Assembly (NCBI GenBank): GCA_018304445.1
Contig: JAGVWD010000013.1
Coordinates: 1-14,308, forward strand
DNA from: Candidatus Iainarchaeum sp.
Lineage (GTDB): Archaea; Iainarchaeota; Iainarchaeia; Iainarchaeales; JAXPJC01
DNA: 14,308 bases
Direction: 5' to 3'
In this document: positions 12,067 to 14,308 of the stretch, one piece after another
Layout of the letters: each line of letters starts with the position of its first letter
Position numbering within the stretch: the first letter of the stretch is position 1
Notes under the pieces: model-generated
What the model was told of the DNA's origin: nothing
Seen by the model: the letters and a program-made list of their open reading frames with translations, nothing else
The model's database searches: none
Program-made: the position numbers and the translations under genes

Positions 12067-12471
12067 TCAAGCAGGCTGCAGTTTCTTTTTTATGATGTTT
12101 CTCAATTTCCTGATTACTGATTTGAATAGAGGCTCGTTTCTTTCCAGATAGGAAGGGTCAGCAAAGAAACCCTCATAACTTACCTTGTTCCTCAAAACTC
12201 TCAAATCATCCAAGACCGAAATTTCATGGGCGCTAAATTCAGGATGATTTTCTTCCATGTATTCAATCAAATCTTTATGGCTTAATGTTTTGTATCCGTC
12301 TGTAAGGAGCAAAGCAGTAATCAGCTCCTTTACAATTTCATAATAATCCGCAATTATGAGCGTCATCATTCTTTTTCTGTCTTCCAGTGCAATTCTTTCT
12401 TCTATCAACAAGCTCATTTGCAGAATGTTTCGTGCCTTCTCCTTATCCGGGGTAATTTTTATCAATTCCAT
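12067..12471 (-). CDS. HEPN-domain protein paired with a nucleotidyltransferase
   Basis: A 134-residue all-helical protein. The N-terminal helices (about 10-58) and LDDLRVLRNKVSYEG (88-101) resemble HEPN domains, which in toxin-antitoxin pairs act as ribonucleases partnered with minimal nucleotidyltransferases. The usual RNase motif is Arg, four to six residues, then His. Here Arg94 is followed by Asn and, at the histidine position, Tyr99, so RNase activity is doubtful. The ATG at 12471 follows the TGA of the nucleotidyltransferase gene with no gap. Two-gene context is the strongest support for the call; the HEPN assignment from sequence alone is moderate. It could instead be a non-catalytic binding partner. 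Confidence 0.7.
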   Translation of the reverse strand: MELIKITPDKEKARNILQMSLLIEERIALEDRKRMMTLIIADYYEIVKELITALLLTDGYKTLSHKDLIEYMEENHPEFSAHEISVLDDLRVLRNKVSYEGFFADPSYLERNEPLFKSVIRKLRNIIKKKLQPA

Positions 12472-12996
12472 TCAAAACACCTTCAGATAGCCCGTAATTA
12501 CAATCCCGTTGATGATATTATTTTTAAGCTCATTGCCAAGTTCCGAAAAATTTTCTTTGAAGAACAAAGTAATTTTTCTATTCAGCAGCTTCTCATATCT
12601 CTGTAAATTTAATTTTTTCTCCTTTGCCTTAACATACAAGTCAATGTCGCTTTCCTCAAGGTCTTCGCCTTTAGAGGCGGAGCCAAACAGCATTATCGCA
12701 TCAGGCAGGCAGGAATCATAAATGAAATCAACAAGCCCGGTTTGGCGTATTTTGAGCAGCAGATCGTTTTTTTTGTACAGCTTAAACATTTCATCATCGC
12801 GATTGGCTTTGAATGTTGGGTAAATCCCCTTTTTTTCCTTTATTATTAACTGCTCCTTTAAAAGTTCTTTAAGGTGGTTGATTACAGAGGTCTGCGCTAT
12901 TTCCGTCCTTCTGGAAAGCTCACGCATCTGAAAATCCTTCCTTGGGGAGTCAAAAAACTCCTGCAGAATCCTATATCTGCTATAATTTTGTATCAT
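12472..12996 (-). CDS. Winged-helix and nucleotidyltransferase fusion (MNT type)
   Basis: A 174-residue two-domain protein. Residues 1-62 form a helix-turn-helix or winged helix (SRYRILQEFF, MRELSRRTEIAQTSVINHL). Residues 98-174 are a minimal nucleotidyltransferase with LFGSASKGEDLEESDIDLYV: the GSxxxG motif at 105-110 and the metal-binding pair D117/D119. The third acidic residue, often in a later strand, is not evident (RKITLFF), so catalysis may be altered. MNT partners of HEPN toxins act as antitoxins, some by AMPylating the toxin. The fused DNA-binding domain suggests this one also represses its own operon. The ATG at 12996 starts two bases after an 18-bp palindrome. Confidence 0.88.
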   Translation of the reverse strand: MIQNYSRYRILQEFFDSPRKDFQMRELSRRTEIAQTSVINHLKELLKEQLIIKEKKGIYPTFKANRDDEMFKLYKKNDLLLKIRQTGLVDFIYDSCLPDAIMLFGSASKGEDLEESDIDLYVKAKEKKLNLQRYEKLLNRKITLFFKENFSELGNELKNNIINGIVITGYLKVF

Positions 12997-12997
12997 A

Positions 12998-13015
12998 TGC
13001 TACATATATGTAGCA
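12998..13015. promoter_or_regulatory. 18-bp perfect palindrome, candidate operator
   Basis: TGCTACATATATGTAGCA is fully self-complementary and sits immediately upstream of the winged-helix gene, between its TATA box and start codon. Autoregulation by the encoded helix-turn-helix is the simplest explanation. A nine-base half-site match, TATGTAGCA, recurs at 13250-13258. Confidence 0.65.
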
Positions 13016-13020
13016 AATGC

Positions 13021-13028
13021 TTTATAAA
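13021..13028 (-). promoter_or_regulatory. TATA box for the winged-helix/HEPN operon
   Basis: TTTATAAA, itself palindromic, is centred about 28 bases ahead of the start codon at 12996. Transcription would begin inside the 18-bp palindrome with a leader of only a few bases. Confidence 0.55.
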
Positions 13029-13264
13029 TGTTGCATAGTGGCAGAACGTCCTTTTGTGAGCAATCCAACCAAAGGCCTCTTTTCATAGTGCGAAGGCACA
13101 TATCTTACCAGCTTGAAACAAAACATCCACATCACGCTCCGCAGTAATTGCATTCCAGGGCTTTTTAAATGCTTTCGGGACCATTCCGCCGGTGAAGCGC
13201 AGTGGAGCAATAAAAAGCAAAAAACCGGAGCAGAAAATCAGATGCGTGTTATGTAGCATCAAGC
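13029..13264. other. Gap between the winged-helix promoter and RNase P Rpp21; no convincing gene
   Basis: This 236-base stretch has two overlapping minus-strand frames. One is a 58-codon frame from an ATG at 13259 to 13083, with a hydrophobic start MLHNTHLIFCSGFLLFIAPL that faintly resembles a signal peptide, five bases after the Rpp21 stop. The other is a TTG-started 62-codon frame (13210-13022). Neither has clear ribosome-binding support or a recognised family. It may be decayed coding sequence. Confidence 0.3.
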
Positions 13265-13561
13265 CTATTTTATGCCCATCTTCCTTGTTTTATTGCATTC
13301 CATGCAAGTGAGAAGCAGCATTTTCCCCTTGATGCGCAGCTTAGCGTTCTTTCCCAGTTTCAAATAGGCTGAGCAGTATTTGCAGTAATTTGCTTTCAGC
13401 TCTTTCGGAATCTGCACATTATTGCGCTCGGCAATCTTCTTTGCCAATTGCACATATCTTTTGCTCCGCTCGGGATGCTTTGCAAATTCGTTTTCAGCCA
13501 GCTCAAAAAGCCGCCATATCCTCTCAACTGCAATCCTCTCAATGAACCCCTTATTCTGCAT
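13265..13561 (-). CDS. rnp4: RNase P protein component 4 (Rpp21)
   Basis: A protein subunit of archaeal RNase P, the ribozyme that trims the 5' leader from pre-tRNA; Rpp21 pairs with Rpp29. The protein is 98 residues, near the family norm. The N-terminal helices (IAVERIWRLFELAENEFAKH, then RYVQLAKKIAERNNVQIP) lead into a zinc ribbon with four cysteines: C60 and C63 (YCKYC), C86 and C89 (CMEC). The segment SAYLKLGKNAKLRI between them matches the family. GGAAGGGG precedes the ATG at 13561, one base after the upstream Nudix stop, so they form an operon. A role link between the Nudix enzyme and RNase P is not implied by sequence. Confidence 0.93.
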   Translation of the reverse strand: MQNKGFIERIAVERIWRLFELAENEFAKHPERSKRYVQLAKKIAERNNVQIPKELKANYCKYCSAYLKLGKNAKLRIKGKMLLLTCMECNKTRKMGIK

Positions 13562-13562
13562 T

Positions 13563-14090
13563 TTATTTCCCCTTCCTCATGTACCAGTTGAAAAAATCAA
13601 CAAATATGGGGACAAAAAGCATTGACTCGCTTTTGGCAGCCTTTTCTATTTCGCTTAACAAGTAAAATCCGCCTGCCATTGATTCCCTTCTATCAAAGTT
13701 TATTTTTCCGTTATAAGTGCACTTGAACAACTTAATAAATTCCCTGTTGTAATACCTGCCCTTTACCCTATCAACAATTTTTTTCTTAACAAGACTTTCA
13801 ATTTTTGTTTTGCTGACACCAAGCTCTTCTTTTAGGCCACGAATTGCTGCTTCTGTATAGGTTTCTCCTGCCTTGACGTGCTCCCCAACAGGGCTGTCCC
13901 GGTGCAATGGGCGAAGCAGCTTATCCTTGCTCCGCTGCTGAATGAATAGCCCGCTGGCAGAATCAAAGACCCATATATGCACAGCCCTGTGCAATATTCC
14001 TTTCTCATGCGCCTCCCTTAAGGTTGATTTTCCAATAACTTCATCGCGCGAATTCACAACATCAATTTTTTCCCTTGATATGTCAGGCAT
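13563..14090 (-). CDS. Nudix hydrolase, IPP-isomerase-like group
   Basis: A 175-residue Nudix protein. These enzymes cleave nucleoside diphosphates linked to another group, or isomerise isopentenyl diphosphate. N-terminal IDVVNSRDEVIGKSTLREAHEKG and ILHRAVHIWVFDSASGLFIQQRS are typical of the isopentenyl-diphosphate isomerase-like branch. The Nudix box is at about 69-92 (GEHVKAGETYTEAA, then IRGLKEELGV). Relative to the consensus Gx5Ex7REUxEExGU the first Gly is Glu70 and the Glu after Arg84 is Gly85, while E76, E88 and E89 remain. True IPP isomerases need a catalytic Cys, which I do not see, so a hydrolase is more likely. Substrate unknown. It begins five bases after a second Nudix gene. Confidence 0.85.
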   Translation of the reverse strand: MPDISREKIDVVNSRDEVIGKSTLREAHEKGILHRAVHIWVFDSASGLFIQQRSKDKLLRPLHRDSPVGEHVKAGETYTEAAIRGLKEELGVSKTKIESLVKKKIVDRVKGRYYNREFIKLFKCTYNGKINFDRRESMAGGFYLLSEIEKAAKSESMLFVPIFVDFFNWYMRKGK

Positions 14091-14095
14091 TCAAT

Positions 14096-14308
14096 TCACA
14101 AACCCTTCTGGTAGATTTTTCCTGCAATATAGTTTTTAACAATTTTTGCACTAGGCTTAAACATGTTCTCAGGGAGTGCATCCAAATCAAACCATTTCCA
14201 TTCCATAATTTCATCCGGCTCCATTACCTGCGCCTCCCCCTCAAAACTCTCGCAGAGGAATCCAACGGTAATGAAATGCGCATCCTCTACCATTTCCTGC
14301 GTTATGCT
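14096..14308 (-). CDS. Second Nudix hydrolase, 5' end beyond the right edge
   Basis: Only the last 70 codons are visible, and the frame is open to the edge. The end HFITVGFLCESFEGEAQVMEP followed by DEIMEWKWFDLDALPENMF is the characteristic C-terminal half of MutT/NUDT15-like Nudix enzymes, where Glu-Pro and Trp-Phe residues shape the nucleotide pocket. The Nudix box itself lies outside the window, so activity cannot be judged. A Met at 14293 is within the protein rather than its start. It lies five bases upstream of the other Nudix gene on the same strand. The two belong to different Nudix subgroups, so this is not a recent duplication. Confidence 0.85.
   Translation of the reverse strand, partial: SITQEMVEDAHFITVGFLCESFEGEAQVMEPDEIMEWKWFDLDALPENMFKPSAKIVKNYIAGKIYQKGL

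Noticed and set aside
13022..13210. 62-codon minus-strand frame starting at TTG
   Set aside because: It has no ribosome-binding site, overlaps the TATA box of the next gene and competes with another frame of similar length.
1..14308. CRISPR array or insertion sequence
   Set aside because: No regularly spaced repeats and no transposase or terminal inverted repeats with target duplication were seen.

Overview
This window is archaeal. It carries a run of archaeal/eukaryotic-type information-processing genes with no bacterial counterpart: ribosomal proteins S19e, L39e, L31e and LX (L18a/L20a family), translation factor aIF6, a PDCD5-family protein, prefoldin alpha, SRP54, FtsY and RNase P subunit Rpp21. 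There is also an archaeal-type prepilin peptidase. TATA-like boxes lie about 25 bases ahead of several starts. Compact spacing, many unrecognised small genes and tailed ribosomal proteins would suit a DPANN-type or other small-genome archaeon, but that placement is an inference; I cannot name the species.

Layout. (1) 1-2692: an unrecognised gene cut by the left edge and an NAD-dependent epimerase run on the minus strand. RNA 3'-phosphate cyclase RtcA is divergent from them, and both promoters share a perfect 11-bp inverted repeat. RtcA converges stop-to-stop on a small unknown gene. (2) 2693-11256, minus strand: S19e, PDCD5, L39e, unknown 80-aa gene, L31e, aIF6, LX, prefoldin alpha, unknown 97-aa gene, FtsY, gap, SRP54, unknown 152-aa gene, prepilin peptidase, unknown 88-aa gene. 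This is the classic archaeal ribosome/SRP cluster, but it is interrupted in three places. (3) 11325-13015, minus strand: a VapBC-type toxin-antitoxin pair and a two-gene nucleotidyltransferase/HEPN pair, each with a palindrome at its promoter. (4) 13265-14308, minus strand: RNase P subunit Rpp21, a Nudix hydrolase, and a second Nudix hydrolase cut by the right edge.

How the genes fit together. The core cluster makes ribosomes (S19e, L39e, L31e, LX), controls large-subunit maturation (aIF6), folds new proteins (prefoldin) and delivers them to the membrane (SRP54 and FtsY). Prepilin peptidase acts on secreted pilin-like proteins and sits downstream of SRP54.

The most unusual signals are not protein genes. 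One is a plus-strand structured RNA candidate at 5541-5639, between srp54 and ftsY. It has a well-placed TATA box, an 8-bp closing stem and an exactly duplicated 20-base 3' end. The second is a 32-base motif carrying a 21-bp palindrome, found ahead of both S19e and L39e. The third is a multi-stem element with a GCAA tetraloop in the S19e leader. A probably decayed plus-strand gene follows the RNA candidate.
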